A DNA stretch of 64,000 nucleotides, taken from the NCBI RefSeq assembly GCF_000503215.1, contig NZ_AYTD01000015.1, forward strand, positions 45,622 through 109,621. The letters are read 5' to 3'. How positions within the stretch are numbered: the stretch's first letter is position 1; every line of letters begins with the position of its first letter. Below are positions 1 to 7,528 of the stretch, one piece after another. The stretch is from Pseudomonas canadensis (GTDB taxonomy: Bacteria > Pseudomonadota > Gammaproteobacteria > Pseudomonadales > Pseudomonadaceae). A model generated the notes under the pieces. That model was not told the DNA's origin. It worked only from the letters and a program-made list of their open reading frames with translations, and ran no database searches. The translations under genes were made by a program, and so were the position numbers.

Positions 1-24
1 TAGTTGAGATCCATCCAAGCGACG

Positions 25-711
25 TCAGAGAATTGCCGTCAATAAGGGCGCGGCGAACAGGTTGAGCAACCCCGTCAGCACCATCACCAAGCCCGCGACG
101 GAGCCCTCTTCGCCGCCGACTTCATGGGCTCGGCTCACGCCCGCACCGTGGGCACCCACGCCAAACAGCGCGCCGCGCGCCAAGGGTGTGCGCAGCGGCA
201 GCCACTTGAGCAGCACGCCGCCGAGCATGGCGCCGAATACGCCGGTGAACATCACGAACACGGCCGTCAGTTCCGGCACGCCACCCAGGTCGGACGACAC
301 GGGCATGGCGAACGGTGTGGTGATGGAGCGCGGCACCAGGGACATCGTCACCGAGCTGTCCAACGCCAGGGCTTTGGCCAGGCCGAACGAGGTGGCGATA
401 GAGGCCACGCTGCCGGCGATCATACCCAACAACAAGGCCGGCCAGTAACGCGCCAGCAACGTGCGCTGCTGCCAGATCGGCACCGCGAACGCCACCGTCA
501 CCGGACCCAGCACGAGCATCAGCCAGTGGGTGTCGGCGGAGTACTCGGCGTAGGCGGTGTTCATCGGCACCGCCACGGCCAGCAAGAGTACCGGCACCAG
601 GATCAGCGGCGACAACAGGTAACGGCCGGTACGGCGGTAGATCCAGCGGCTGAAAATATACGCACCCAAGGTCAAGGCGAGCCAGAATACCGGCATCCAT
701 TCAAGCTTCAT
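25..711 (-). CDS. lrgB: LrgB/CidB family inner-membrane protein
   Basis: This 228-residue protein is almost wholly hydrophobic and has the LrgB/YohK layout of about six to seven membrane segments. The central Ser/Thr-Pro run (MSLVPRSITTPFAMPVS) and the later glycine-rich stretch GVGAHGAG are typical of the family. LrgB proteins partner with LrgA/CidA holin-like proteins and are linked to murein hydrolase control, programmed lysis or export of small carboxylates such as pyruvate. It overlaps the end of the upstream lrgA by 11 bases, so the two are translationally coupled. The family assignment is firm; the physiological role is inferred. Confidence 0.9.
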   Translation of the reverse strand: MKLEWMPVFWLALTLGAYIFSRWIYRRTGRYLLSPLILVPVLLLAVAVPMNTAYAEYSADTHWLMLVLGPVTVAFAVPIWQQRTLLARYWPALLLGMIAGSVASIATSFGLAKALALDSSVTMSLVPRSITTPFAMPVSSDLGGVPELTAVFVMFTGVFGAMLGGVLLKWLPLRTPLARGALFGVGAHGAGVSRAHEVGGEEGSVAGLVMVLTGLLNLFAAPLLTAIL

Positions 712-1072
712 GGCGCAGCCTCCAACGGCACACCAGTTCGACGGTGAACGCGGTCACCAACATCACCGCCAAGGTGCTGAAGCCAATTACCAGCAAGATG
801 CGCCAGCCGTCATTGCGCAACAGGCCGCCGTAGTCCAGCAGGCTCATCAGCGCGGGGATGAAGAACAACAACATTTCAGCCATCAATACACCGGCGCCCA
901 ATTGCAGGGCCGCCGGTTTGACCAGGCCGCTGGCGAAGGTTGCAAGCAGCAAGCCGAGGCCTACTACACCACCAGGGATCGGCCACGCCAGCCAGACGGC
1001 CAACTGGCAACCGAGCAGGTAAATGGCCAACAACACGACCAGTTCAATCAACAGACGGATGAAACGTTTCAT
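701..1072 (-). CDS. lrgA: LrgA/CidA family holin-like protein
   Basis: A small membrane protein of 123 residues with four predicted membrane segments; it matches the CidA/LrgA family in length and in the PIPGGVVGLGLLL motif after the second segment. I start it at the ATG giving MKRFIRLL because GAGGA lies about 9 bases upstream; a longer reading frame upstream lacks such a site. It overlaps lrgB by 11 bases, as usual for this pair. The LysR gene reads away from a shared intergenic region of about 100 bases and probably controls the pair. Confidence 0.88.
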   Translation of the reverse strand: MKRFIRLLIELVVLLAIYLLGCQLAVWLAWPIPGGVVGLGLLLATFASGLVKPAALQLGAGVLMAEMLLFFIPALMSLLDYGGLLRNDGWRILLVIGFSTLAVMLVTAFTVELVCRWRLRHEA

Positions 1073-1170
1073 GGGCTTTGGGTCCTCGCAGGCCTTCATC
1101 TTAGAGAGGCGCGCCCTATCCCCACAGCGAATTGTTAGACTGCCAGCCATTCCAAACAGGAATTCAGTAG

Positions 1171-2067
1171 ATGGAATTCAAACAGCTGCGCAGTTTTGTA
1201 GAAGTGATCCACCGGGGTGGCTTCACTCAAGCGGGAAAAACGCTGCACATCAGTCAATCCGCCGTCAGTAAACAAGTGGCACAACTGGAGCAGAGCCTGG
1301 GCACACCGCTGTTGGAACGTACCGGCTCACACATCCGCCTGACCGCCACCGGCGAAGTGGTGCTGCAACGGGCTGAAGCCATGCTGCGCTTGCAAACAGA
1401 ACTGCTCAGTGAGCTGGATGATATGCAGCAACTGACCCGCGGCGAGTTACGCCTGGGCCTGCCGCTATTGGCGGGCGATACGCTGTTTGCCGGGCTGTTT
1501 GCCGAGTACCGCAAGCGCTACCCGAAAGTCACCATCCAGTTGCTGGAGGGCGGCAGTCGCACGATCGAACAGGCGATTCTCAATGGTGAACTGGATGTGG
1601 GGGGCTGCCTGAACTCCAGTGATCCGGCCTTCGCCCGACAAGCCTTCTGCGATGAACCGCTCGACGCCCTGCTGCCGATGGATCACCCGCTGGCACACAA
1701 CGCTCAGGTGCGCCTGGAGGAACTGGCGGACACGCCGTTCCTGATGTACCAGCGCAGCTTTGTGCTCAATGATCGGTTGATCCAGGCCTGCCAGCAGGTA
1801 GGTTTCACTCCCCGGGAAATCGGGCGCAGCGGCCAGGCCGACTTCCTCGCTGCCCTGGTCGCGGCCGGACAGGGCGTGGTGCTGTTGCCCAGCGTGGTTG
1901 CCCGTGGACTGGTGCGACCGGGCGTGGTGCGCCTGACGCTCAAGGCACCCGACGACCTGCGCTGGGACATTGCGTTTACCTGGCGTGCGGGCGCCTATCT
2001 GTCGAAGGCCGCCCAGGCCTGGCTGGCGTTGCTGCGGGAATTTCCGGTCAGCCGCGCAGTGCAGTGA
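1171..2067 (+). CDS. LysR-family transcriptional regulator, divergent from lrgAB
   Basis: 298 residues with an N-terminal winged helix-turn-helix at about 1-60 (FTQAGKTLHISQSAVSKQVAQL) and a LysR effector-binding domain from about 90. AGGA lies about 10 bases before the ATG. Its divergent position next to lrgA-lrgB suggests that it regulates them; LysR regulators of this arrangement (CidR type) often respond to organic acids. The last 20 bases overlap the end of the convergent flavodoxin gene. The effector is unknown. Confidence 0.87.
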   Translation: MEFKQLRSFVEVIHRGGFTQAGKTLHISQSAVSKQVAQLEQSLGTPLLERTGSHIRLTATGEVVLQRAEAMLRLQTELLSELDDMQQLTRGELRLGLPLLAGDTLFAGLFAEYRKRYPKVTIQLLEGGSRTIEQAILNGELDVGGCLNSSDPAFARQAFCDEPLDALLPMDHPLAHNAQVRLEELADTPFLMYQRSFVLNDRLIQACQQVGFTPREIGRSGQADFLAALVAAGQGVVLLPSVVARGLVRPGVVRLTLKAPDDLRWDIAFTWRAGAYLSKAAQAWLALLREFPVSRAVQ

Positions 2068-2503
2068 CCAGGTCGGCCAACCACGGTTCGGCGTCGGCTT
2101 CGGGGGTGACGCTTTCGCTGGCGTCCAGGCGCAGCATTGGCAGCACTTCGCGCACGCCGAGTTCACCAAACAGCTCGCGCATTTGTTCGCCGCCACCACA
2201 GAAGGTATCACCGTAGCTGGCGTCACCCAGGCCGATCACCGCGCCGGGCAGACCGCGCCAGGCGGCAGGCAGTTGGTCGCGAATGGCCGAATACAGGGGT
2301 TGCAGGTTGTCGGGCAACTCGCCCATGCCGGTGGTGGATGTCACCGCAAGGAACGCCTCGGGGCCGAAGGCTTGCACATCCGCCAGCGTGGCGCGTGGAT
2401 TGTGCCAGGCCTCGAAGCCGGCGGCCTTGAGGATGTCGGCGGCGTGGCGGGCGACTTCTTCTGCAGTGCCGTAGACCGAGCCGGAAAGGATGGCGACTTT
2501 CAT
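2048..2503 (-). CDS. mioC: MioC-like flavodoxin
   Basis: A single-domain flavodoxin of 151 residues. The FMN phosphate loop is near the N-terminus (SGSVYGTAEEVA, about residues 7-18), and STTGMGELPDN and GLGDASYGDTFC supply the further flavin-binding loops. It carries electrons between a reductase and an acceptor enzyme. I chose the ATG (MKVAILSG) over an adjoining upstream TTG. MioC is known in E. coli for biotin synthase support, but several short-chain flavodoxins look alike, so the symbol is tentative. Confidence 0.82.
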   Translation of the reverse strand: MKVAILSGSVYGTAEEVARHAADILKAAGFEAWHNPRATLADVQAFGPEAFLAVTSTTGMGELPDNLQPLYSAIRDQLPAAWRGLPGAVIGLGDASYGDTFCGGGEQMRELFGELGVREVLPMLRLDASESVTPEADAEPWLADLVTALRG

Positions 2504-2631
2504 CAATCTGATCCTGTAGTTGAGCGAAAGCGTGGGATATTAACAGCTGAGGCAAATATTTCGGCGCAGCCCGTGCAACATTCGCCAATTGCCATAAACT
2601 TCAGGCTCAAAAACAAGCCATGGACCGCTCA

Positions 2632-3099
2632 ATGATTAACGCCAAGCTGATGCAACTGGTCGTCAACGCTTCCAACGACGGCATCGTCGTCGCCGAGCGC
2701 GAAGGCAAGGACAAGCCGCTGATCTATGTCAACCCGGCATTCGAACGCCTGACCGGCTACACCCTGGATGAAATCCTCTATCAGGATTGTCGATTCCTGC
2801 AATCGGGCGACCGCGACCAGCCGGCCCTGATGGCCATTCGGGAGGCACTGGAGAGTGGCGGGGCCTGCCGGGAAATCCTGCGCAATTACCGCAAGGACGG
2901 CACCCATTTCTGGAACGAGCTGTCGCTGTCGTCGGTGTACAACGAGGCGGACAAGCAGACGTATTTCGTCGGTGTGCAAAAGGACGTTACCCTGCAAGTC
3001 AAAGCCCAGCACCGCGTCGCCCAACTGGAGAGCGAACTGGCGCAGGTCAAGGCTGAACTGGCGATGTTCAAAGCGACGAGCGGATCTAACAAAATTTAG
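2632..3099 (+). CDS. Short LOV blue-light photoreceptor
   Basis: A PAS/LOV domain fills residues 12-122 of this 155-residue protein, followed by a charged helix (about 125-150) that probably dimerises. There is no kinase, cyclase or DNA-binding output domain. The photoactive cysteine motif is YQDCRFLQ, with Cys53; the flavin-contact residues in RNYRKDG, FWNEL and GVQKDV are all present. It closely resembles my recollection of PpSB1-LOV of P. putida, including Cys53 and the start MINA; an ATG four codons earlier is also possible. It should bind FMN and form a cysteinyl adduct in blue light. It lies close to a LitR-like MerR regulator, as in P. putida. Confidence 0.9.
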   Translation: MINAKLMQLVVNASNDGIVVAEREGKDKPLIYVNPAFERLTGYTLDEILYQDCRFLQSGDRDQPALMAIREALESGGACREILRNYRKDGTHFWNELSLSSVYNEADKQTYFVGVQKDVTLQVKAQHRVAQLESELAQVKAELAMFKATSGSNKI

Positions 3100-3108
3100 A
3101 AAATGCGG

Positions 3109-3148
3109 TCATTAGGGGGGATAATGGCATTTTAATACCCCCTAATGA
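3109..3148. promoter_or_regulatory. 11-bp perfect inverted repeat downstream of the LOV gene
   Basis: TCATTAGGGGG (3109-3119) and CCCCCTAATGA (3138-3148) form a perfect dyad with an 18-base AT-rich spacer. No T-tract follows, so it is a poor intrinsic terminator. It ends 9 bases before the ATG of the next gene. It could be an operator or an mRNA hairpin near the ribosome binding site; neither is shown. Confidence 0.6.
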
Positions 3149-3157
3149 GCATGAGTG

Positions 3158-3763
3158 ATGCAGCGTGACGCGCTTCTGACCCAGGATGAGCTGGACTTCA
3201 TTCAGAATATGCAACACAACCCGCAACTGAACCTGCGGGATGCGTCGTCGAGCTTAACGGTCAACGGGGGCGCGCAAATTCGCGATTTGCTCACACGACT
3301 GGCCGCTCATGACCACGTCACCATCCAGGCGCAATTCGACAACCAGCAACTCACTTTTCCGCTGCACCTGGTGGAAGATGAGTTCCATGCGATTCACCTG
3401 CGTCTGGGCGTACCGAGTATTTTCGAAGACGGCCCGATGATTCGGCCGTGGCGCCTGGCGCTTGAAACACCGGTGGCGCTGGAAAACATCAGGGGCAACG
3501 CAGGTGCGTTGTGGGTGCATGAGGTGTCGTTCAAGGGTGTGCTGGTGGAGATTCGCGGTCGGGTCAAGCCGCCGAAAACCTTTTCCCTGTGGTTCAGTCC
3601 TTCAGGTTACGAACGCATCGCGCTGCGCGGAACCTTCGAACGAGAAACCGCACGTGGGCTGTTCGCCTATCGGCTGAGCCAGGGCGACATCGACGAAACC
3701 GAGCGCCTGCGCCAATTCATCCTGCACCAGCACCGTCTGGTCCATCCTGAAGTCCATGCTTGA
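3158..3763 (+). CDS. Uncharacterised protein with a possible degenerate PilZ fold
   Basis: A soluble protein of 201 residues without signal peptide or membrane segment. I cannot name a family with certainty. The C-terminal half has a beta-rich pattern, and EVSFKG (about residue 125) resembles the [D/N]xSxxG motif of PilZ domains, but the RxxxR motif needed for c-di-GMP binding is not clear (RPWRLA is nearest). I start at the ATG just after a GTG; no good ribosome binding site is visible. It lies between the LOV receptor and the convergent MerR regulator, two bases from the end of the latter, so a role in the light response or in motility/biofilm output is a guess from position. Confidence 0.75.
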   Translation: MQRDALLTQDELDFIQNMQHNPQLNLRDASSSLTVNGGAQIRDLLTRLAAHDHVTIQAQFDNQQLTFPLHLVEDEFHAIHLRLGVPSIFEDGPMIRPWRLALETPVALENIRGNAGALWVHEVSFKGVLVEIRGRVKPPKTFSLWFSPSGYERIALRGTFERETARGLFAYRLSQGDIDETERLRQFILHQHRLVHPEVHA

Positions 3764-3765
3764 GA

Positions 3766-4716
3766 TCAGGTATCCAGGCCACCGCCCAGAAACTGCTGCA
3801 AGCGGCGCTGCATCAACCGGCCTTCATTCCCCAGACAGCCGATTGATGACCCGGCGAGGCTTTCCTGCGCCAAGTCCGCTGCATCACCGGCCAGCAACAG
3901 CGGGCAATGCAGGGTCAGCGCCAGACGCTTGAGCCGTAGCGGCAACTCGCTGCTGGGGGCGCGATTGGAAAACAGCACCAAGGCACTGGGTTGGGTCTTT
4001 TCACAGATCAGCGTCAACTCATCGAATGGCTGCCCCACACCCAAGATCTTGACCGCTTGTTTTTCCCCGGACATCAGCAGGCCCGCGACCAGCAACTCCA
4101 ACTCGCGGCACTCCCCTGCAACAGCCGCCAGCAATACGCGAGGCAGCGGCGCAGCGGCGGCCATCTGCAGACGTTGTGCGGTACGCGAGCGCAGGAAATT
4201 ATCGAAGAACACCCACTCACTGGCTTGGCCGAAGCGGCCTTGGTGACGCAACAATGCCTGCCAGAGCGGCATGAAAATGTCCTGGAACACCACGGCGAGG
4301 GGATAGGCGGAAAAGATCTGGCCGTACAAACGGTCCAATTGGCGGTCATCGAACGCGCTGATTGCATGGCGCAATTGCCCGTGCCATTGCTCCCACTCCG
4401 CCTGCGCGCCGAGGGCGGCATCAGGTTTGCTGAGCAACGCGTCGCGCGCCAGGATCCTGCCGACTTTGCTCACCGCCACGCCGCGTTCGATCCAATCGAG
4501 AATCCGGTGCACGGTGTCGATATCGAGGCGCGAGTACAACCGATGCCCGCTTTCGGTGCGAGTGGGTTGGATCAGGCCGTAGCGCCGTTCCCAGGCACGC
4601 AAGGTCACCGGGTTGACGCCGGTCAGCCGGGCGACTTCGCGGATAGGGAAAAGATCATCGGAAACGGTGCCGTTGTCGGAAGTCGTTTCGCGCTGAAGAT
4701 CAATAGTTTCGGGCAT
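3766..4716 (-). CDS. MerR-family regulator of the LitR/CarH type without the cobalamin motif
   Basis: 316 residues. A MerR winged helix lies at about 22-90 (IREVARLTGVNPVTLRAWERRYG), followed by a helical B12-binding-2-like region and a Rossmann-like C-terminal domain from about 190. In light-sensing LitR/CarH proteins the region corresponding to AGECRELELL normally holds the histidines contacting adenosylcobalamin; here that His position reads Arg and no DxHxxG is seen. This fits class II LitR proteins, which depend on a separate LOV photoreceptor in P. putida. The LOV gene 670 bases away supports that reading. It probably controls its own divergent promoter region. Light control here is inferred. 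Confidence 0.85.
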   Translation of the reverse strand: MPETIDLQRETTSDNGTVSDDLFPIREVARLTGVNPVTLRAWERRYGLIQPTRTESGHRLYSRLDIDTVHRILDWIERGVAVSKVGRILARDALLSKPDAALGAQAEWEQWHGQLRHAISAFDDRQLDRLYGQIFSAYPLAVVFQDIFMPLWQALLRHQGRFGQASEWVFFDNFLRSRTAQRLQMAAAAPLPRVLLAAVAGECRELELLVAGLLMSGEKQAVKILGVGQPFDELTLICEKTQPSALVLFSNRAPSSELPLRLKRLALTLHCPLLLAGDAADLAQESLAGSSIGCLGNEGRLMQRRLQQFLGGGLDT

Positions 4717-4822
4717 CAGAGGTCAAAAACGTCCGTGTCAGTTTGGATACTATTTAACGCTTATTAGACGGGTTGATTCAAGGAGCACGACGAGCCGACC
4801 AAAGTATCTGGCGTATTTCGCT

Positions 4823-4849
4823 AAAACAGGAATAATCCTTGCCTGTTTT
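4823..4849. promoter_or_regulatory. 8-bp inverted repeat in the merR/monooxygenase intergenic region
   Basis: AAAACAGG (4823-4830) and CCTGTTTT (4842-4849) are a perfect dyad followed by two more T residues. It sits within the 215-base divergent region, about 80 bases before the next start codon. It may be a regulator site, or a weak intrinsic terminator/attenuator on the plus strand. On the minus strand a possible promoter TTGAAT-N19-TAAATA precedes the MerR gene; 19-bp spacing is typical of MerR-controlled promoters. Confidence 0.4.
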
Positions 4850-4931
4850 TTCTACGTCGCTGCAACACCCCGCAGCCTCGTTCGTGTGCCGCCTACCCGG
4901 CCCAGCGCACTCGCTTATTTGGAGATACACA

Positions 4932-5492
4932 ATGTCTACCTCTCCCGTCACCCTGATGGTTGCGCGCCGCGTGGCCAAAGGTCGCTACGAAGAACTGATG
5001 GCCTGGCTGCGCGAAGGCGAGCAATTGGCCACAGACTTTCCCGGCTACCTGGGCTCAGGTGTCCTTGCACCGCCGCCCAACGATGATGAATTCCAGATCA
5101 TTTTCCGCTTTGCCGATGAAAAGACCCTGCATGCCTGGGAGTTTTCGGCGTCCCGCAGTGCCTGGTTGAGCCGTGGCAGCGAGCTGTTTGCCGACCCGTC
5201 CGAGCACCGCGTACGCGGTATCGATGGCTGGTTCGGCGCAGTCGGCGCCCGCCCACCACGCTGGAAGCAGGCGGTGGCGATCTGGTTGGCATTTTTCCCA
5301 GTGTCACTGCTGTTCAACTTTGTCCTCGGACCGCTGCTCAGCGAGCTCGACCTGGCGCCGCGAGTTCTGGTCAGCACAATGGCCCTTACGCCGCTGATGG
5401 TGTACTGGTTCATCCCGCTGTCGACCCATCTGTTGGCCAATTGGCTGCATCCTGTTCCGACCCCGCGCAAGGCCAGCGAAGCCGCTGCTTGA
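4932..5492 (+). CDS. Antibiotic-biosynthesis-monooxygenase fold protein with two C-terminal membrane segments
   Basis: 186 residues. The N-terminal half (about 1-95) has the ferredoxin-like ABM fold pattern (VTLMVARRVAKGRYEELMAWL, split here as a repeat of betas and helices). The C-terminal half has two hydrophobic helices (about 118-140 and 150-172), so the ABM domain is anchored in the membrane and probably faces the cytoplasm. The start ATG (MSTSPV) follows GGAG by 8 bases. It lies between the divergent MerR regulator and folM, 57 bases upstream of the latter, and may be the first gene of that transcript. The substrate is unknown. Confidence 0.8.
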   Translation: MSTSPVTLMVARRVAKGRYEELMAWLREGEQLATDFPGYLGSGVLAPPPNDDEFQIIFRFADEKTLHAWEFSASRSAWLSRGSELFADPSEHRVRGIDGWFGAVGARPPRWKQAVAIWLAFFPVSLLFNFVLGPLLSELDLAPRVLVSTMALTPLMVYWFIPLSTHLLANWLHPVPTPRKASEAAA

Positions 5493-5508
5493 GTACAGGG
5501 GCGCCCGG

Positions 5509-5537
5509 TCGCTGGTATAGTTTCAATCTGCCAGCGA
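5509..5537 (+). promoter_or_regulatory. 7-bp inverted repeat around a promoter-like element upstream of folM
   Basis: TCGCTGG (5509-5515) and CCAGCGA (5531-5537) flank the sequence TATAGT (5516-5521), which could be a -10 element; TTGAGT lies 21 bases before it. The dyad ends 12 bases before the folM ATG. It could be a regulator site for the pterin operon or a hairpin in the message. Confidence 0.35.
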
Positions 5538-5549
5538 CTCGAGCCTCCC

Positions 5550-6260
5550 ATGACTGCAACGAACGCCCCGATCCTGATCACCGGCGCCGGCCAGCGTGTC
5601 GGTCTGCATTGCGCCCAGCGCCTGCTGGACGACGGCTATCCGGTGATTTTCAGCTACCGCAGCGAGCGGCCCGGCGTACAGGCCCTACGCGAACGCGGAG
5701 CGATTGGGGTGTTTGCCGATTTCTCCAGCGAGGCCGGCATCCTGGCGTTTATCGCTGAACTGAACACCCATACCCAACGCCTGCGCGCGATCATCCACAA
5801 CGCCTCGGCCTGGATCGCCGAAACGCCCGACGAAGAAAGTCGCGCCTTTACCGACATGTTCAGCGTGCACATGCTTGCGCCGTATCTGATCAACCTGCAT
5901 TGTTCACCTTTGCTGCAACGCTCTTCTCCCGCAGACATCGTGCACATCAGCGATGACGTGGTGCGCAAGGGCAGCCGCCAGCACATTGCCTATTGCGCCA
6001 CCAAGGCCGGCCTCGACAGCCTCACGCTGTCACTTGCCGCGCAGTTCGCGCCGTCGATCAAGGTCAACGGCATCGCCCCGGCAATGGTGATGTTCAACGA
6101 AGGCGACGACGCAGCCTACCGCGCCAAGGTGCTGGCCAAGTCGGCACTGGGCATCGAGCCCGGGCCCGAGGTGATCTATCAGAGCGTGCGTTACCTGCTG
6201 GATAACCCTTATGTCACCGGTACCACCCTGACCGTCAACGGCGGGCGGCATATCAAGTAG
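5550..6260 (+). CDS. folM: Dihydromonapterin reductase (short-chain dehydrogenase)
   Basis: 236 residues of the short-chain dehydrogenase family. The NADPH loop TGAGQRVG (11-18) is the FolM-type variant, NAS (84-86) follows, and the catalytic pair is Tyr148-x3-Lys152 in YCATK. FolM reduces dihydromonapterin (and weakly dihydrofolate) to the tetrahydro form, the cofactor of phenylalanine hydroxylase in Pseudomonas. It is followed within 20 bases by folE and then folX, which make its substrate. The neighbours make the specific call strong. Confidence 0.9.
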   Translation: MTATNAPILITGAGQRVGLHCAQRLLDDGYPVIFSYRSERPGVQALRERGAIGVFADFSSEAGILAFIAELNTHTQRLRAIIHNASAWIAETPDEESRAFTDMFSVHMLAPYLINLHCSPLLQRSSPADIVHISDDVVRKGSRQHIAYCATKAGLDSLTLSLAAQFAPSIKVNGIAPAMVMFNEGDDAAYRAKVLAKSALGIEPGPEVIYQSVRYLLDNPYVTGTTLTVNGGRHIK

Positions 6261-6279
6261 CCGTTTGTGAGGATGTTGT

Positions 6280-6834
6280 ATGACCCTGCCCCACCATTAC
6301 CGCGAGATCCTCAAAGGCCTGGGCGAAGACCCGGAACGCGAAGGCTTGCTCGACACTCCCAAGCGCGCCGCCAAGGCCATGCGGTACCTGTGTCACGGCT
6401 ACGAGCAAAACCTGGAAGAGATAGTCAACGGTGCGCTGTTCACCTCCGACAATGACGAGATGGTGATCCTCAAGGACATCGAGTTGTACTCGCTGTGCGA
6501 GCACCACCTGCTGCCCTTCATCGGCAAGGCCCATGTGGCCTATATCCCCACCGGCAAGGTGCTGGGCCTGTCGAAGCTGGCGCGCATCGTCGATATGTTC
6601 GCCCGGCGCCTGCAGATCCAGGAAAACCTCACGCGGCAGATCGCCGACGCGATCCAGGACGTGACCCAGGCCGCCGGCGTGGCCGTGGTGATCGAAGCCA
6701 AGCACATGTGCATGATGATGCGCGGTGTGGAAAAACAGAATTCAACCATGAACACCTCGGTGATGCTCGGCGCGTTCCGCGAGTCGAACACCACGCGCAT
6801 GGAGTTCCTGCAACTGATCGGACGGAGCAAGTAG
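6280..6834 (+). CDS. folE: GTP cyclohydrolase I
   Basis: 184 residues, a full-length GTP cyclohydrolase I. The zinc ligands are Cys73 and His76 in CEHHLLPF, and Cys144 in KHMCMMMRG. The enzyme opens GTP to dihydroneopterin triphosphate, the first step of folate and tetrahydromonapterin synthesis, and works as a cytoplasmic multimer. It lies between folM and folX in one operon, which points to monapterin cofactor supply rather than to housekeeping folate. In P. putida a folE gene has been reported as light-induced under LOV/LitR control, as I recall. Confidence 0.95.
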   Translation: MTLPHHYREILKGLGEDPEREGLLDTPKRAAKAMRYLCHGYEQNLEEIVNGALFTSDNDEMVILKDIELYSLCEHHLLPFIGKAHVAYIPTGKVLGLSKLARIVDMFARRLQIQENLTRQIADAIQDVTQAAGVAVVIEAKHMCMMMRGVEKQNSTMNTSVMLGAFRESNTTRMEFLQLIGRSK

Positions 6835-6836
6835 CA

Positions 6837-7208
6837 ATGCCACAACTTCAACCAGGCATGGCGCGCATCCGGGTCAAGGACCTGTGCCTGCGCACGTACA
6901 TCGGCATCAACGAGGACGAGATCCTCAACAAGCAGGATGTGCTGATCAACCTGACCATCCTGTATGCCGCCCAGGAAGCTGTACGCGACAATGACATTGA
7001 TCATGCGCTGAACTACCGCACCATCACCAAGGCGATCATCGCCCACGTCGAGGGCAACCGCTTTGCCCTGCTGGAGCGCCTGACCCAGGAACTGCTGGAC
7101 CTGGTGATGAGCAATGAGTCGGTGCTGTACGCCGAGGTCGAAGTGGACAAGCCCCATGCACTGCGCTTTGCCGAATCGGTTTCGATTACCCTGGCGGCCA
7201 GCCGCTAA
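6837..7208 (+). CDS. folX: Dihydroneopterin triphosphate 2'-epimerase
   Basis: 123 residues of the dihydroneopterin aldolase/epimerase fold (RIRVKDLCLRTYIGINEDE near the N-terminus, YRTITK at about 58). FolX epimerises the FolE product to the monapterin form. Its ATG is two bases after the folE stop, so it is co-translated. FolB-type aldolase is the alternative reading, but the folM-folE-folX order favours the epimerase. The gene is complete. Confidence 0.88.
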   Translation: MPQLQPGMARIRVKDLCLRTYIGINEDEILNKQDVLINLTILYAAQEAVRDNDIDHALNYRTITKAIIAHVEGNRFALLERLTQELLDLVMSNESVLYAEVEVDKPHALRFAESVSITLAASR

Positions 7209-7231
7209 CCCCTGAATTGTCAGTGAGCCCT

Positions 7232-7528
7232 ATGAACGACCAACAACGCCTCGAACTTGAAGCCGCCGCCTTCCGCCGCCTGGTGGCGCATCTGGACAGC
7301 CGCAAGGATGTGCAGAACATCGACCTGATGAACCTCTCGGGCTTCTGCCGCAACTGCTTGTCCAAGTGGTACAAGGCCGAGGCCGACGAGCGCCAGATCG
7401 AGCTGAGCCTCGATGACGCCCGTGAAGTGGTGTACGGCATGCCGTACGCCGAGTGGAAAGCCCAATACCAGAAAGAAGCCAGCGCCGACCAACAGGCTGC
7501 GTTCGCCAAAGGAAAAACCCATGACTGA
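7232..7528 (+). CDS. DUF1244 family protein
   Basis: 98 residues matching the DUF1244 family: a short helical soluble protein with the conserved segment NLSGFCRNCLSKWY, which has a CxxC pair. Function is unknown; the fold resembles a small helical dimer. I start at MNDQQR rather than an upstream TTG. It lies 23 bases after folX and overlaps hopJ by 8 bases, and this DUF1244-hopJ pair after folX seems to recur in Pseudomonas from memory. Confidence 0.85.
   Translation: MNDQQRLELEAAAFRRLVAHLDSRKDVQNIDLMNLSGFCRNCLSKWYKAEADERQIELSLDDAREVVYGMPYAEWKAQYQKEASADQQAAFAKGKTHD

Noticed and set aside
124..747. Long plus-strand frames antisense to lrgB and to many other genes
   Set aside because: They are rich in His, Arg, Gln and Ala, match no family, lack ribosome binding sites and mirror the GC-rich third position of the true genes.
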